Positions 9,490-18,757 of a DNA stretch of 64,000 bases are shown one piece after another. The position numbers and the translations under genes are program-made. This stretch comes from Pectobacterium carotovorum. Its GTDB lineage: Bacteria > Pseudomonadota > Gammaproteobacteria > Enterobacterales > Enterobacteriaceae. Each line of letters starts with the position of its first letter. Position 1 is the stretch's first letter. The notes below the pieces were generated by a model. The model was not told the origin of the DNA. It ran no database searches and worked only from the letters and a program-made list of their open reading frames with translations. The DNA lies in NCBI RefSeq assembly GCF_900129615.1, contig NZ_FQWI01000003.1:186001-250000 (forward strand), read 5' to 3'.

Positions 9490-10743
9490 CTAGGCCAGTT
9501 CTTGAAAACCCAACTCTTGATAAGCCAATGTTGACCAATAGCGGATGCCCAGTGGGATCAGCGCGTCATTAAAGTCGTAGTGCGGGGTATGCAGGTGATG
9601 CACGTTGGATGCATTTTGGTCGCTGTTACCCAGCATCATGAATGCGCCGGGGCGCTGCTCCAGCATGTAGGCAAAATCTTCTGCACCCAGCAGCGGCGTC
9701 ATCGCGGTGTCAACCTGTTCGAGTCCGACCACCTGCGCGGCGGCATTAACGGCTAACTGCGTGGCGTGCGTATCGTTGACCAGCGCGGGATATTGCTGCT
9801 CATAGTGCACGTCGGCCGTTGCACCAAAGCCTTGTGCGGTGCTGTGTGCCAGTTCTCGCAGGCGCGTTTCCAGCAGGTGGCGAACGCTCGGCGAGTAGCT
9901 CCGCCCGGTTCCTTTAAGGATGACGCTGTCGGGGATAACGTTCGGGGCGTGGATATCGCCGCCCTGAATGTGACCGATGCTGAGCACCGCCGCGTCCATC
10001 GCGGGGACGTTACGGCTGACGATGGTTTGTAAGCCAAGCATAAATTGTGCGGCGGGCAGCGTCGGATCGATAGAAAGGTGGACGCCTGAACCGCCGTGTC
10101 CGCCCGTGCCGTGAAATGTGACCTGCCAGGTATCGCTGGCTGCCAACATTGGACCGCTGCGAATCGCGAATTTGCCCACTTCGATACCGGGTTTGTTATG
10201 CAGACCAAACAGTCGGTTGCAGGGGAACGCGGTCAGCAGGCCGTCATTGAGCATGGCAAGCCCGCCGCCCAACCCTTCTTCCGCTGGCTGGAAAATAAAA
10301 TGTACCGTGCCAGCAAAGTTGGGGTGCTGAGACAAATAGCGTGCGGCACCCAGCAGCATGGTGGTGTGTCCATCATGTCCGCAGGCATGCATTTTCCCGG
10401 CATGCACCGAAGCATAGGGCAGGTCCGTTTTCTCATTGATGTACAGCGCGTCCATATCTGCCCGCAGGCCGATGCTGTCTTCACCGGGATAACGACCACG
10501 TAGGGTGGCGACCACGCCCGTTCCACCGATGCCTGTTGTGACGGCAAGCCCCCACGCCGTCAGCTTTTCTGCCACTAATTGCGCAGTGGCAAACTCTTCA
10601 AAGCCAATTTCTGGGTGTTGATGAATATGGTGACGAATCGCAATCAGCTCAGGTAAAAAATCCTGAATGACCAATTCCATCGCCGTTTGGTCAATAGCGG
10701 GTGGTGTCGGTGTATTCATCATGTGTTCTCTGTTCTTATCCAT
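9490..10743 (-). CDS. M20-family amidohydrolase (hippurate hydrolase / N-acyl-amino-acid deacylase type)
   Basis: A 417-residue zinc or manganese amidohydrolase of peptidase family M20D, which removes acyl groups from N-acylated amino acids or similar amides in the cytoplasm. Metal-site motifs visible are LRADMDAL at about 93-100, HACGHDGHT at 119-127 (Cys121, His123) and QPAEEG at 152-157. Near the C terminus, LGAEDFAYM and the late HTPHYDFND complete the family pattern. The ATG at 10743 overlaps the stop of the upstream ATPase gene by eight bases (ATGGATAA), suggesting coupling; ATGs at 10722 and 10719 are alternatives. Its place behind an oligopeptide-type importer implies that it processes the imported compound. 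Confidence 0.88.
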   Translation of the reverse strand: MDKNREHMMNTPTPPAIDQTAMELVIQDFLPELIAIRHHIHQHPEIGFEEFATAQLVAEKLTAWGLAVTTGIGGTGVVATLRGRYPGEDSIGLRADMDALYINEKTDLPYASVHAGKMHACGHDGHTTMLLGAARYLSQHPNFAGTVHFIFQPAEEGLGGGLAMLNDGLLTAFPCNRLFGLHNKPGIEVGKFAIRSGPMLAASDTWQVTFHGTGGHGGSGVHLSIDPTLPAAQFMLGLQTIVSRNVPAMDAAVLSIGHIQGGDIHAPNVIPDSVILKGTGRSYSPSVRHLLETRLRELAHSTAQGFGATADVHYEQQYPALVNDTHATQLAVNAAAQVVGLEQVDTAMTPLLGAEDFAYMLEQRPGAFMMLGNSDQNASNVHHLHTPHYDFNDALIPLGIRYWSTLAYQELGFQELA

Positions 10744-12457
10744 GCGCCTGTCTGCTCATCGGCTGTGGAGACACAAGCGCATCACGCTGCCCGCCGCAGG
10801 GGACGGCATCGATCAGCTTGCGGGTGTACGGGTGTTGTGGCTGATGCCAGATGCTGTGGTGATCGCCACTTTCCACACAGCGCCCGTTTTGCATGACCAT
10901 GACCCGATCGGCGATATAACGCACCACGGCGAGATCGTGGGAAATAAACAGCAGCGATAGGCCCATTTCATTTTTTAACTCAACCAACAGATTGAGGATC
11001 TGCGCCTGAATAGAGACATCGAGTGCGGACACAGGCTCGTCGCAAATCACCAGCGAAGGGCGCACCACCAGCGCACGGGCAATGCCGATACGCTGGCGCT
11101 GCCCGCCGGAAAATTCATGGGGATAGCGACTCAGGCTGCTTTGTGGCAAACCGACGCGATCGATGATGTTTTTGATTGCCTGCTGTCGCTGCGAACGATC
11201 GCCAAGTCCATGTACGATCAGCGGCGTTTCAAGAATATGTTGAATGCTGTGGCGTGGGTTCAGCGAAGCGTACGGATCCTGAAAAATCATCTGCACCCGC
11301 TGACGTAACGCTTTCAGCCGTGATTCTTTTAGCGTGGTGATGTCTTGCCCATCGAACACGATCTGCCCGTGTGAAGGCGGTAGCAGGCGCAGAATGGTTT
11401 TGGACAGGGTGGATTTACCACAGCCGGATTCGCCCACCAGACCAAGGGTTTCTCCAGGTAAAATAGTCAGTGACACATCGTCAACGGCCAGCACCTTGCC
11501 CTGTGCTGTTGAATAGCGGGTATGAATATTTTTCAACGAGAGCAGCGGCGGCTGGTTTGTATCGGTGACACGGTGAATCAAGCTGGGCGGCGTCAGCAGC
11601 GTAAAGCCTTCGTCCGTTGGCGCATGATGGATTTCCGCCAGCCGATGGGTACGGTAGTGCCTGTCCTGATCCATGTGTAGCGATGTCGCTAACAGCCCGC
11701 GCGTATAGCTGTGTTTGGGGGAGAAGCGGTGTGTGGATGACTGAAACAGGTCAGCCGCCTGTGCTTCTTCTACCTTTTGCCCGGCATACATCACCGCCAC
11801 GCGGTCGGCCCATTGCGCCACCAGCCCAAGGTCGTGGGTAATCAGCAGCAGGCTCATCGAGAATTCACGACGCAGGTTATCCAGCAGCGCCAGAATCTGT
11901 GCCTGAATGGTAACGTCCAGTGCCGTGGTCGGCTCATCGGCAATCAGCAGACGCGGTCGGCACGCCACCGCCATGGCGATCATGACGCGCTGACGCTGTC
12001 CGCCAGAAAGGTTATGTGGATAGTCATCCACCCGGCGGGCGGGTTCTGGGATCTTGACCAGATCCAGCAGTTCGATGGCGCGCGTCCGTGCCTGTGCAGG
12101 CGTCAGCGCCTCATGCAATCGCAGCGTTTCGCTAATCTGCTGCCCGATGGAAAGTACTGGGTTGAGCGAGGTCATCGGCTCCTGAAAAATCATCGACAGC
12201 GCATTGCCACGCAGTTGACGCATCTGCCGATCCGGCAGGGTCAGCAGATCCTGTCCATCAAACAGAATACGACCGCTGATTTTTCCCGGTTCGGCGACCA
12301 GTCGCATCAGGGACAGCGCCGTCGCAGATTTACCGCAGCCGGATTCACCGACCAGCGCCAGCGTTTCTCCGGCGTTAATCGTCAGGTTTAGCCCTCGAAC
12401 GGCCTGATGACCGGGAAAATCGACGTGTAAATCTTGAATATCGAGCAGCGGCTTCAT
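10736..12457 (-). CDS. Fused double ABC ATPase of an oligopeptide-type importer
   Basis: A 573-residue protein with two complete nucleotide-binding domains in tandem, equivalent to DppD and DppF (or OppD and OppF) fused, as in GsiA. Domain one has Walker A GESGCGKS at 37-44 and signature LSGGQ near 155. Domain two has a second GESGCGKS with its lysine near 348 and signature FSGGQ near 465. It energises uptake by the two permeases upstream. The stop overlaps the amidohydrolase start by eight bases, and the start overlaps the preceding permease stop by four. The C-terminal extensions typical of peptide transporters ([16 protein letters not shown]) are present, supporting a peptide-like substrate. 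Confidence 0.93.
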   Translation of the reverse strand: MKPLLDIQDLHVDFPGHQAVRGLNLTINAGETLALVGESGCGKSATALSLMRLVAEPGKISGRILFDGQDLLTLPDRQMRQLRGNALSMIFQEPMTSLNPVLSIGQQISETLRLHEALTPAQARTRAIELLDLVKIPEPARRVDDYPHNLSGGQRQRVMIAMAVACRPRLLIADEPTTALDVTIQAQILALLDNLRREFSMSLLLITHDLGLVAQWADRVAVMYAGQKVEEAQAADLFQSSTHRFSPKHSYTRGLLATSLHMDQDRHYRTHRLAEIHHAPTDEGFTLLTPPSLIHRVTDTNQPPLLSLKNIHTRYSTAQGKVLAVDDVSLTILPGETLGLVGESGCGKSTLSKTILRLLPPSHGQIVFDGQDITTLKESRLKALRQRVQMIFQDPYASLNPRHSIQHILETPLIVHGLGDRSQRQQAIKNIIDRVGLPQSSLSRYPHEFSGGQRQRIGIARALVVRPSLVICDEPVSALDVSIQAQILNLLVELKNEMGLSLLFISHDLAVVRYIADRVMVMQNGRCVESGDHHSIWHQPQHPYTRKLIDAVPCGGQRDALVSPQPMSRQAHG

Positions 12458-13389
12458 GCGCTTCTCCCCCGTAACCGTGGATTCAGGGCATCGTTCAACG
12501 CGTCGCCAACTAGATTCAATGACAGTACGGTTAAGACCAGTGCGGTGCCGGGCAGGGCGGTAAGAAACCAGGCGGTACGCAGCGACTCCCGGCCTGCGCC
12601 GATCATGCTGCCCCAGCTCACGCGGTTCGGATCGCCAAAGCCTAAGAAGGAGAGGGCGGATTCAATCAAAATGGCCGAGGCAACCATGACAGATGTCGTG
12701 ACGATGATCGACGGCAGCGCGTTCGGCAGCATTTCCTGAAAGATGATACGCAGACTGGAAAATCCCTGACTGCGTGCGGCTAACACAAAATCGCTTTCAC
12801 GCAGGGAGCGAAATTCGGCCCGTACCAGACGGGCAATCGTTGGCCACGAGGCAATCCCGATAGCCAGTGAAATCAGCGTAACCGACGGAGAACCGATAGC
12901 GACCAGCACCACGACCAGCAAAAAGGTTGGGAAGGTCTGGAACAGTTCGGTGATATGAACCAGCAGGTCATCAACCCGACCGCCAAAATAGCCCGCCAGT
13001 GCACCGACGACGGTGCCAATTAACAGGCTGACAATGACTGCCGAGAAGCCGATCTGCAAGGAAACCTGTGAACCGTGGACGATGCCGGCGGCGACATCAC
13101 GGCCCATCGAATCGGTTCCTAAGGGGAAATCAGGGTTTTCGCCCGGCCACAAGAAAGGCTGAGCGACCATATCCAGCGGATCGCCGGGATAGAGCAACGG
13201 TGCTAAAGCTGCCATCAGAAATACCGTAATGAGCAACAGCAGGCCGGCCATCCCCGCGGGATTGCGGATAAATGCACGCACCTCCGGCGACAGGCGGAAA
13301 GGCGTTTTTAACGGGCGAGTAGGCGCTGAGCTAACGCCATCCGTTGTGGCTTTCTTTGGGGTGAGATTTTCAGGAGAAAGGTGATTCAT
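12454..13389 (-). CDS. ABC transporter permease, DppC type
   Basis: A 311-residue inner-membrane permease with an N-terminal segment, the OppC N-terminal region and a BPD_transp_1 domain with about six membrane spans. The family pattern is clear in PLLYPGDPLD, GTDSMGRDVAAGIVHGSQVS and the cytoplasmic coupling loop EFRSLRESDFVLAARSQG. It pairs with the DppB-type permease one base upstream to form the channel. The long, charged N terminus (about 45 residues) is ordinary for the family. Confidence 0.92.
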   Translation of the reverse strand: MNHLSPENLTPKKATTDGVSSAPTRPLKTPFRLSPEVRAFIRNPAGMAGLLLLITVFLMAALAPLLYPGDPLDMVAQPFLWPGENPDFPLGTDSMGRDVAAGIVHGSQVSLQIGFSAVIVSLLIGTVVGALAGYFGGRVDDLLVHITELFQTFPTFLLVVVLVAIGSPSVTLISLAIGIASWPTIARLVRAEFRSLRESDFVLAARSQGFSSLRIIFQEMLPNALPSIIVTTSVMVASAILIESALSFLGFGDPNRVSWGSMIGAGRESLRTAWFLTALPGTALVLTVLSLNLVGDALNDALNPRLRGRSA

Positions 13390-13390
13390 A

Positions 13391-14380
13391 TCAGCGTGCC
13401 TTAATTCGGGGATCGAGCCAGGATTGCAGTAAGTCCACTAGCACGTTAGCCAAAATGACTAAGAAGGCGGAAAGCAGCAGGACGCCTAACAAGACGTTGA
13501 AGTCGCGAGCCATCACCGCTTCCAGCGCCAGACGGCCCAGCCCCGGCCAGCTAAAGACCGTCTCTACCACGGCTGCTCCACCCAGCAGATTGCCGAAGTG
13601 CATCCCCGCCACGGTAGTGATAGGCAGCAGCGCGCAGCGCAGAATGTGCTTGACGGTGACCCACAGCGGCGACAGCCCTTTGGCATGTGCGGTGCGCACG
13701 AAATCCTGCTGAGCGATTTCCAGCATGGCTGCGCGGGTCAGACGGGCATAAATGGCAATAAAAAAGCTGCTCAGCGCCACTACCGGAAGGATGGCATGCT
13801 GCAACATATCCTTGAAATACGCCCAACCGGTCAGGCTCGCGCCGATGGTGATATTGCCACCGCTTGGCAGCCAATCAAGATGTACGGAAAACAGAATCAG
13901 CGTCATCAGGCCGATCCAGAATCCCGGCGTGGAGTAGAGCAGCAGCGCGATGAGGGAGAGCAAGCGGTCGGGCCATTTGCCTGCCCACACTGCCATGATC
14001 GTTCCCAGCGTTATACCGATGATGATGGCAAAAACCTGCGACAGCAGCATCAGGAACAGGGTGCCCGGCAACCGTGACAGGATCAGATCCATTACCGGCG
14101 CGTTGTAGCGAGGCGAAAAGCCGAGGCTGAACTGCGCCAAATTACCTAAATAAACAGAGAGCTGTTGCAGTATGGGTTGATCGAGACCGAATTGAGCGCG
14201 CAGGTGTGCCATCGTCGCTTCGGTTGCATTGCCTGATTCGCCGGCCAGCACATCAACGGCGTCTCCCGGCACCAGCTGCAACAGGAAAAACACCAGAATG
14301 ACAATGCCAATGGCCGTTGGCAGCGCATGAAGCAGGGTTCGCCACAGTACGCGCCCGATTCGTTCTACTTTATTCATCAC
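13391..14380 (-). CDS. ABC transporter permease, DppB type
   Basis: A 329-residue inner-membrane permease with about six membrane spans. The first hydrophobic segment is near residues 15-35, followed by a long periplasmic stretch (PGDAVDVLAGESGNATEAT), and the remainder is a BPD_transp_1 domain. The coupling-loop motif is ARLTRAAMLEIAQQDFVRTA with AKGLSP after it. It is translated 49 bases after the solute-binding protein gene and leads into its partner permease with a one-base gap. Confidence 0.92.
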   Translation of the reverse strand: MMNKVERIGRVLWRTLLHALPTAIGIVILVFFLLQLVPGDAVDVLAGESGNATEATMAHLRAQFGLDQPILQQLSVYLGNLAQFSLGFSPRYNAPVMDLILSRLPGTLFLMLLSQVFAIIIGITLGTIMAVWAGKWPDRLLSLIALLLYSTPGFWIGLMTLILFSVHLDWLPSGGNITIGASLTGWAYFKDMLQHAILPVVALSSFFIAIYARLTRAAMLEIAQQDFVRTAHAKGLSPLWVTVKHILRCALLPITTVAGMHFGNLLGGAAVVETVFSWPGLGRLALEAVMARDFNVLLGVLLLSAFLVILANVLVDLLQSWLDPRIKAR

Positions 14381-14429
14381 ATACCTTCATGGGATTCCCC
14401 TGCCAGCGCAGGGGAATGCTGTATTACGA

Positions 14430-16025
14430 TTACTGATCCAGCCACACATCGGCCAGACTGCCGTTGACGCCCTGAATATCCGTGACGACGTTGTGCACGC
14501 GCTTGTTGTAAATCGTCTGGCGCTTAATCTGGAGCAGGTTCAAATCGGGAATATCCGTGGCGATGATGCGTTGGAACTGCTTGTACAACTCCACGCGTTT
14601 TTCAGGATTGGTTTCCACCGAGGCTTGCTCAAGCAGACGGTCTACTTCCGGGTTGCTGTAATGTGAGCCGTTGCCGAAAGGCACGCCCGGTTGATACGTT
14701 TTTGACCAGTACAGGCGCTGTACGCCTACAGCGGGATCGAACAGATTCGAGATGGAACCGTTGTTGAAGTCAAAGTCGCGGTCGGTATAAACGCGCTTAA
14801 CGAAGGTGGCGAAATCCTGCGAGCGAATGGTGACGTCGATGCCGACTTTGGCGAGTGACGATTTGAGGTATTCCGCTACGCGTTTGAAGCTATCGCCATA
14901 GGGCATGAAGTCATGTACCAGCTTGAAGCGGATACCGTTTGCCTGACGCGGGAAGCCGGCTTCATCCAGCAGTTTGTTCGCTTTGGCAATATCGAAGCCA
15001 TAAGGAGAAGGTGTCGCATCATGGAACTGCGCCAGCTCCGGCGTAATGGGTGTCGGTGAACTTACCGCGTAGCCGTACCACACCACGTTTTTCAACACAT
15101 CAATATTGATGCTGTGCGCAATGGCCTGGCGAACTTTCAGGTTCTTCAGGTAAGGGTTATCCAGATTGAACTCGATGCGAGTTTGCGTCGGGCTATAGCC
15201 GTAGCCGTTGGTTTCAATGCCCAGCTTGGGGTTTTTCTTGATGCGTTCAATTTCACTCAGCGGAACGGGGGAGTCGCTTCCCAGATCCAGCGCGCCGGTT
15301 TCAAGCGCAATCGTGCGAGTGGCGGCATCGGGAATGATTTTCACCACCAGTTTATCGACGTAAGGCTTGGGGCTATCCCAGTAGTTCGGGTTACGTTCAT
15401 ACAGGATATGGCTGCCACGAACCCATTCTTTGAAGACGAACGGACCGGTACCAATCGGTGCGGTATTGTGAGGATTTGACAGAATGTTTGTGCCTTCATA
15501 TAAGTGTTTCGGCACGATAGGCGCTTCGTTGGCGGAGAACGCGCTCAGCAGATAAGGTGCGGGTTTTGACAGTTCAAGAATCGCGGTATACGGATCGGGG
15601 GTTTTCACTTCGGTGACGTTGGCAAACGTGCCCTGACCGCGTGAATTGTATTTTTTGACGGTCAGAATAGAAAACGCGACGTCCGCAGAAGTGAAGTCTT
15701 GCCCATCATGCCATTTCACGCCTTGACGCAAATGGAACGTATATTGTTTACCGTCCGGGCTAACTGACCAGCTAGTCGCTAGCTGCGGGGTCGGTTTCAT
15801 ATCGAAATCATAATTCAACAGGCCTTCAATGACCTTGGCGTTGACCTTCATCACCGCACCGCTGGTGCTAACCAGGCTGGTTAATACAGGCGGTTCAGGC
15901 TCGGCCAAAAAATTCAGCGTGCCGCCGCGCTTGGGCGTCAGGGTTTCCGCCTGTGCGGCAAGGCCGAATAGCGAAGACGTCAGAATCAACGCTGATAAGA
16001 ATAGATTTTTTTTCATATTTCCCAT
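14430..16025 (-). CDS. Periplasmic solute-binding protein, family 5 (DppA/OppA type)
   Basis: A 531-residue exported binding protein that captures the substrate of the ABC transporter. A Sec signal covers about residues 1-27, cleaved after AAQA. The mature part follows the SBP family 5 pattern: FLAEPEPPVLTSLV, TFHLRQGVKWHDGQDFTSAD, then the hinge and second lobe ending VNGSLADVWLDQ. Members bind peptides, nickel-haem, glutathione or other amides, so the ligand is open. A second ATG at 16016 (MKKN) is an equally likely start. This is the first gene of the seven-gene set and diverges from the molybdoenzyme gene. Confidence 0.92.
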   Translation of the reverse strand: MGNMKKNLFLSALILTSSLFGLAAQAETLTPKRGGTLNFLAEPEPPVLTSLVSTSGAVMKVNAKVIEGLLNYDFDMKPTPQLATSWSVSPDGKQYTFHLRQGVKWHDGQDFTSADVAFSILTVKKYNSRGQGTFANVTEVKTPDPYTAILELSKPAPYLLSAFSANEAPIVPKHLYEGTNILSNPHNTAPIGTGPFVFKEWVRGSHILYERNPNYWDSPKPYVDKLVVKIIPDAATRTIALETGALDLGSDSPVPLSEIERIKKNPKLGIETNGYGYSPTQTRIEFNLDNPYLKNLKVRQAIAHSINIDVLKNVVWYGYAVSSPTPITPELAQFHDATPSPYGFDIAKANKLLDEAGFPRQANGIRFKLVHDFMPYGDSFKRVAEYLKSSLAKVGIDVTIRSQDFATFVKRVYTDRDFDFNNGSISNLFDPAVGVQRLYWSKTYQPGVPFGNGSHYSNPEVDRLLEQASVETNPEKRVELYKQFQRIIATDIPDLNLLQIKRQTIYNKRVHNVVTDIQGVNGSLADVWLDQ

Positions 16026-16304
16026 CCGTATGCAGAGGGCAGCGTTGTGCGCTCCGCCTTTATTTTTTTAATGGCGTGTTTTGAATGATGTGTTTTGGGT
16101 GACAAAAAACCGTTCTCTTCAGGAGGAAGAGAAATAAGGCTGAATTAAGTCAACATCGGGGCAGTAATGAAATAGCGTCATTACCGTTGCTGTGTGGCGT
16201 AATGGGTTTCATGCTGCGTTCCTGGTTTGAATAACGAAAAAATAATAAAACGGCCTGAACCACCTCTTTATTTTCTGGTTAAACCCTAGCCCAACGTGTG
16301 TTTT

Positions 16305-16316
16305 AAACGAACGTTT
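16305..16316. promoter_or_regulatory. Candidate TetR-family operator
   Basis: AAACGAACGTTT: perfect five-base arms around an AA centre, extended by AT-rich flanks. The form is common among TetR-family operators. It lies 280 bases before the binding protein start and 115 before the molybdoenzyme start, so one site could control both transcripts. Confidence 0.5.
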
Positions 16317-16322
16317 TAATAT

Positions 16323-16420
16323 GGATAAGTAATGTCACATTACGCATAAGCTATTCACTCTTCTTGCTGTTGGGGGCGTGGATAATTCAGGTTATTATCC
16401 ACCCTGCTAATTACTTATCC
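16323..16420. repeat. Nested inverted repeats built on GGATAA
   Basis: Outer arms GGATAAGTAAT (16323-16333) and ATTACTTATCC (16410-16420) enclose an inner perfect repeat, GTGGATAAT and ATTATCCAC (16378-16402, seven-base loop). The downstream end is 10 bases from the molybdoenzyme ATG, covering its leader. It may be a regulator site or an mRNA leader structure. Confidence 0.55.
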
Positions 16421-16430
16421 TGAGGTTGTC

Positions 16431-18689
16431 ATGGCGATTAAACGTTATCCACATCTTGCGCACTGGGGCGCGTTTACCGCTGTGGTTGAAGACGGCAGAC
16501 TGATTCGATGCGAGCCGTTTGCTGACGATCCGGCACCGTCCGCCATGCTCGATTCCATCGTACCGCTGGTGTATTCCGACCGACGTATCCGTAGGCCTTC
16601 GGTGCGTCGTTCCTGGCTTCAGAAACGCGAAAACAGCGACAGAACGCTGCGCGGCCGGGAGGACTTTGTTGAGGTGGATTGGGACGTCGCGCTCGATCTG
16701 GTTGCGCAGGAGAATCGCCGTATTCGCGATCGCTACGGTGCGGACGGTATTTTTGCCGGTTCCTACGGCTGGTCGTCTGCCGGTCGCTATCACCATGCGC
16801 GTTCTCAGGTTCGACGCTTCTATTTTTCCGGCGGCGGCGCGGTCGATCAGCAGGGCAATTACAGCTGGGGCGCGGCGCAGTTCTTCCTGCCGTACGTGAT
16901 TGGCACCTTCCACCCGCTGACGGGCAAGGTAACCGAATGGCGCAGCGTCGCCGAGCACTGTGATATTTTCCTCGCGTTTGGCGGTCTGGCGCTGAAAAAC
17001 GCACAGGTGGCCTCCGGTGGTGCCGGGCACCATACGCTTAAGCCCGCGCTGGAAGCGCTGGTGGCGAAAGGGATTCCGGTCATTAACATCAGCCCGATGC
17101 GCGATGACTGCCCTGAATTTGTGAATGCCGAGTGGATTCCAATCCGCCCGAATACCGATGTCGCCCTGATGCTGGCACTGGGCTATGAGATTCAGCGTTT
17201 GGGCGCTGACGATAAGGATTTCCTGCAACGCTACTGCGTTGGCTACGAACAATTGAGTGACTACTTGCACGGTCGCGGCGACGGCGTGGTGAAAACCCCC
17301 GAATGGGCCAGCGACATAACGGGTATTCCTGCCGAGCGCATCCGACGTCTGGCGCAGCAGTTAATTGGCGTACGCAGCTTTATTACCTGCTCTTACTCCG
17401 TGCAGCGCGCACACCGTGGCGAACAGCCTTACTGGATGATGATTGCACTGTCTTCCATGCTGGGACAAGTGGGGTTACCGGGCGGCGGATTCTCCTTTGG
17501 CCACGGTTCGATGAACAGCGTCGGCAACGAGCGTATTTCAACGCCTGCGCCCGCTTCGCCTTCTACCCCGAACGCGGGGCAGGCGATCCCCGTGGCACGT
17601 ATTGCCGATATGCTACTGCATCCGGGAACGCCTTATACCTTTCAGGGCGAAACCCATACTTATCCCGATATTCATCTGATTCACTGGGCAGGCGGTAACC
17701 CGTTCCATCATCACCAGCAGTTGAACCGTCTGGTGGACGGCTGGCGCAAGCCGGATACGGTGATTGTGCAGGATATCGTCTGGACGCCTGCGGCGCAGAT
17801 GGCGGATATCGTGCTGCCCGTCACTACCACGCTGGAGCGTAATGACATCGGCGGGTCGTCCCGCGATCGCTTTATCTTTGCCATGCATCAGGCGATTGCG
17901 CCGCAGCATCAGGCGCGTAATGATGTGGATATTTTCAGCGAACTGGCGGAGCGTCTGGGCTATGGCGACGCATTCACGCAAAACCGCAGTGAGCAGCAAT
18001 GGCTGGAACATCTGTATGACGAATGCCGTTCAAGGCAACGAGATGCCGCTGACCGCTGGCCATCATTTGAGGAATTCTGGCAGCAGGGACATGTAGAAAT
18101 CCCGATGGATGAAAAGCCGTTTGTGTTCTTTGAGGATTTCCGCCGCGATCCGCAGCAGCATGCGCTGAGTACGCCAAGCGGTAAAATTGAACTGTTCAGC
18201 TCGGCCATCGCCAGCTATGGCTATGCCGATTTTGCGCCGCATCCTGAGTGGCAGCCTCCCGTTGAATGGCTGGGAGCCAAAAGCTCGGAAGAATGGCCGC
18301 TGCACTTTATTTCCATTCAGCCATCTGACCGGTTGCACAGCCAACTGGCTGCCACGCCGCAGGTTGCTGCGAATAAAACCGCAGGAAAAGAGACGCTGTA
18401 CATGCACCCGCAGGATGCCGCCAAGCGGGATATCGTCGACCGTTCGCAGGTGGAAGTCAGAAACGCGCGTGGTCGCATTCTGGCGGGCGTACAAATTACC
18501 GATGGCGTCACGCCGGGCGTGGTGATTATGTCCACCGGTGCCTGGTTTGAACCCGGCTTCGGCCAAAAAACGTGGCATCCGGTTGAACAATCAGGAAATG
18601 CGAATGTACTGACGCTGGATATCGGCACCTCGCCGTTGACGCAAGGACCGAACGCCATGAGCTGTCTGGTAGATGTCGTGCGGGTTTAG
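16431..18689 (+). CDS. Cytoplasmic molybdopterin oxidoreductase, BisC/DMSO-reductase type
   Basis: A 752-residue enzyme of the DMSO-reductase family, closest in form to biotin sulfoxide reductase (BisC) and TorA. It should bind bis-molybdopterin guanine dinucleotide and reduce an S- or N-oxide. The GSYGWSSAGRYHH motif at 110-122 is the BisC/TorA loop, in which the second serine (about Ser116) is the expected molybdenum ligand. There is no N-terminal CxxC iron-sulfur motif and no twin-arginine signal, so it is predicted to be cytoplasmic. The C-terminal molydopterin-binding domain is at about 620-740 (ISIQPSDRLHSQLA, TQGPNAMSCLVDV). It diverges from the ABC transporter operon; a shared substrate is inferred, not shown. 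Confidence 0.88.
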   Translation: MAIKRYPHLAHWGAFTAVVEDGRLIRCEPFADDPAPSAMLDSIVPLVYSDRRIRRPSVRRSWLQKRENSDRTLRGREDFVEVDWDVALDLVAQENRRIRDRYGADGIFAGSYGWSSAGRYHHARSQVRRFYFSGGGAVDQQGNYSWGAAQFFLPYVIGTFHPLTGKVTEWRSVAEHCDIFLAFGGLALKNAQVASGGAGHHTLKPALEALVAKGIPVINISPMRDDCPEFVNAEWIPIRPNTDVALMLALGYEIQRLGADDKDFLQRYCVGYEQLSDYLHGRGDGVVKTPEWASDITGIPAERIRRLAQQLIGVRSFITCSYSVQRAHRGEQPYWMMIALSSMLGQVGLPGGGFSFGHGSMNSVGNERISTPAPASPSTPNAGQAIPVARIADMLLHPGTPYTFQGETHTYPDIHLIHWAGGNPFHHHQQLNRLVDGWRKPDTVIVQDIVWTPAAQMADIVLPVTTTLERNDIGGSSRDRFIFAMHQAIAPQHQARNDVDIFSELAERLGYGDAFTQNRSEQQWLEHLYDECRSRQRDAADRWPSFEEFWQQGHVEIPMDEKPFVFFEDFRRDPQQHALSTPSGKIELFSSAIASYGYADFAPHPEWQPPVEWLGAKSSEEWPLHFISIQPSDRLHSQLAATPQVAANKTAGKETLYMHPQDAAKRDIVDRSQVEVRNARGRILAGVQITDGVTPGVVIMSTGAWFEPGFGQKTWHPVEQSGNANVLTLDIGTSPLTQGPNAMSCLVDVVRV

Positions 18690-18757
18690 CGCTATCCTGA
18701 GCCGCTTTTTCTCGCTGTTTTATTTTCCTGTGATTTTGTTTTCGTAAGGTTGGTTGA

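Larger units (their letters stand above)
16026..16430. other. Divergent control region between the binding protein and the molybdoenzyme
   Basis: These 405 bases contain no convincing gene. They are AT-rich compared with the flanks. They carry the TetR-like palindrome at 16305 and the nested inverted repeats of GGATAA motifs at 16323-16420, listed separately. I did not find promoter hexamers good enough to call. Confidence 0.6.

Noticed and set aside
16407..17270. A 287-codon minus-strand frame antisense to the molybdoenzyme gene
   Set aside because: No domain and no start signal; the plus-strand enzyme explains the region.
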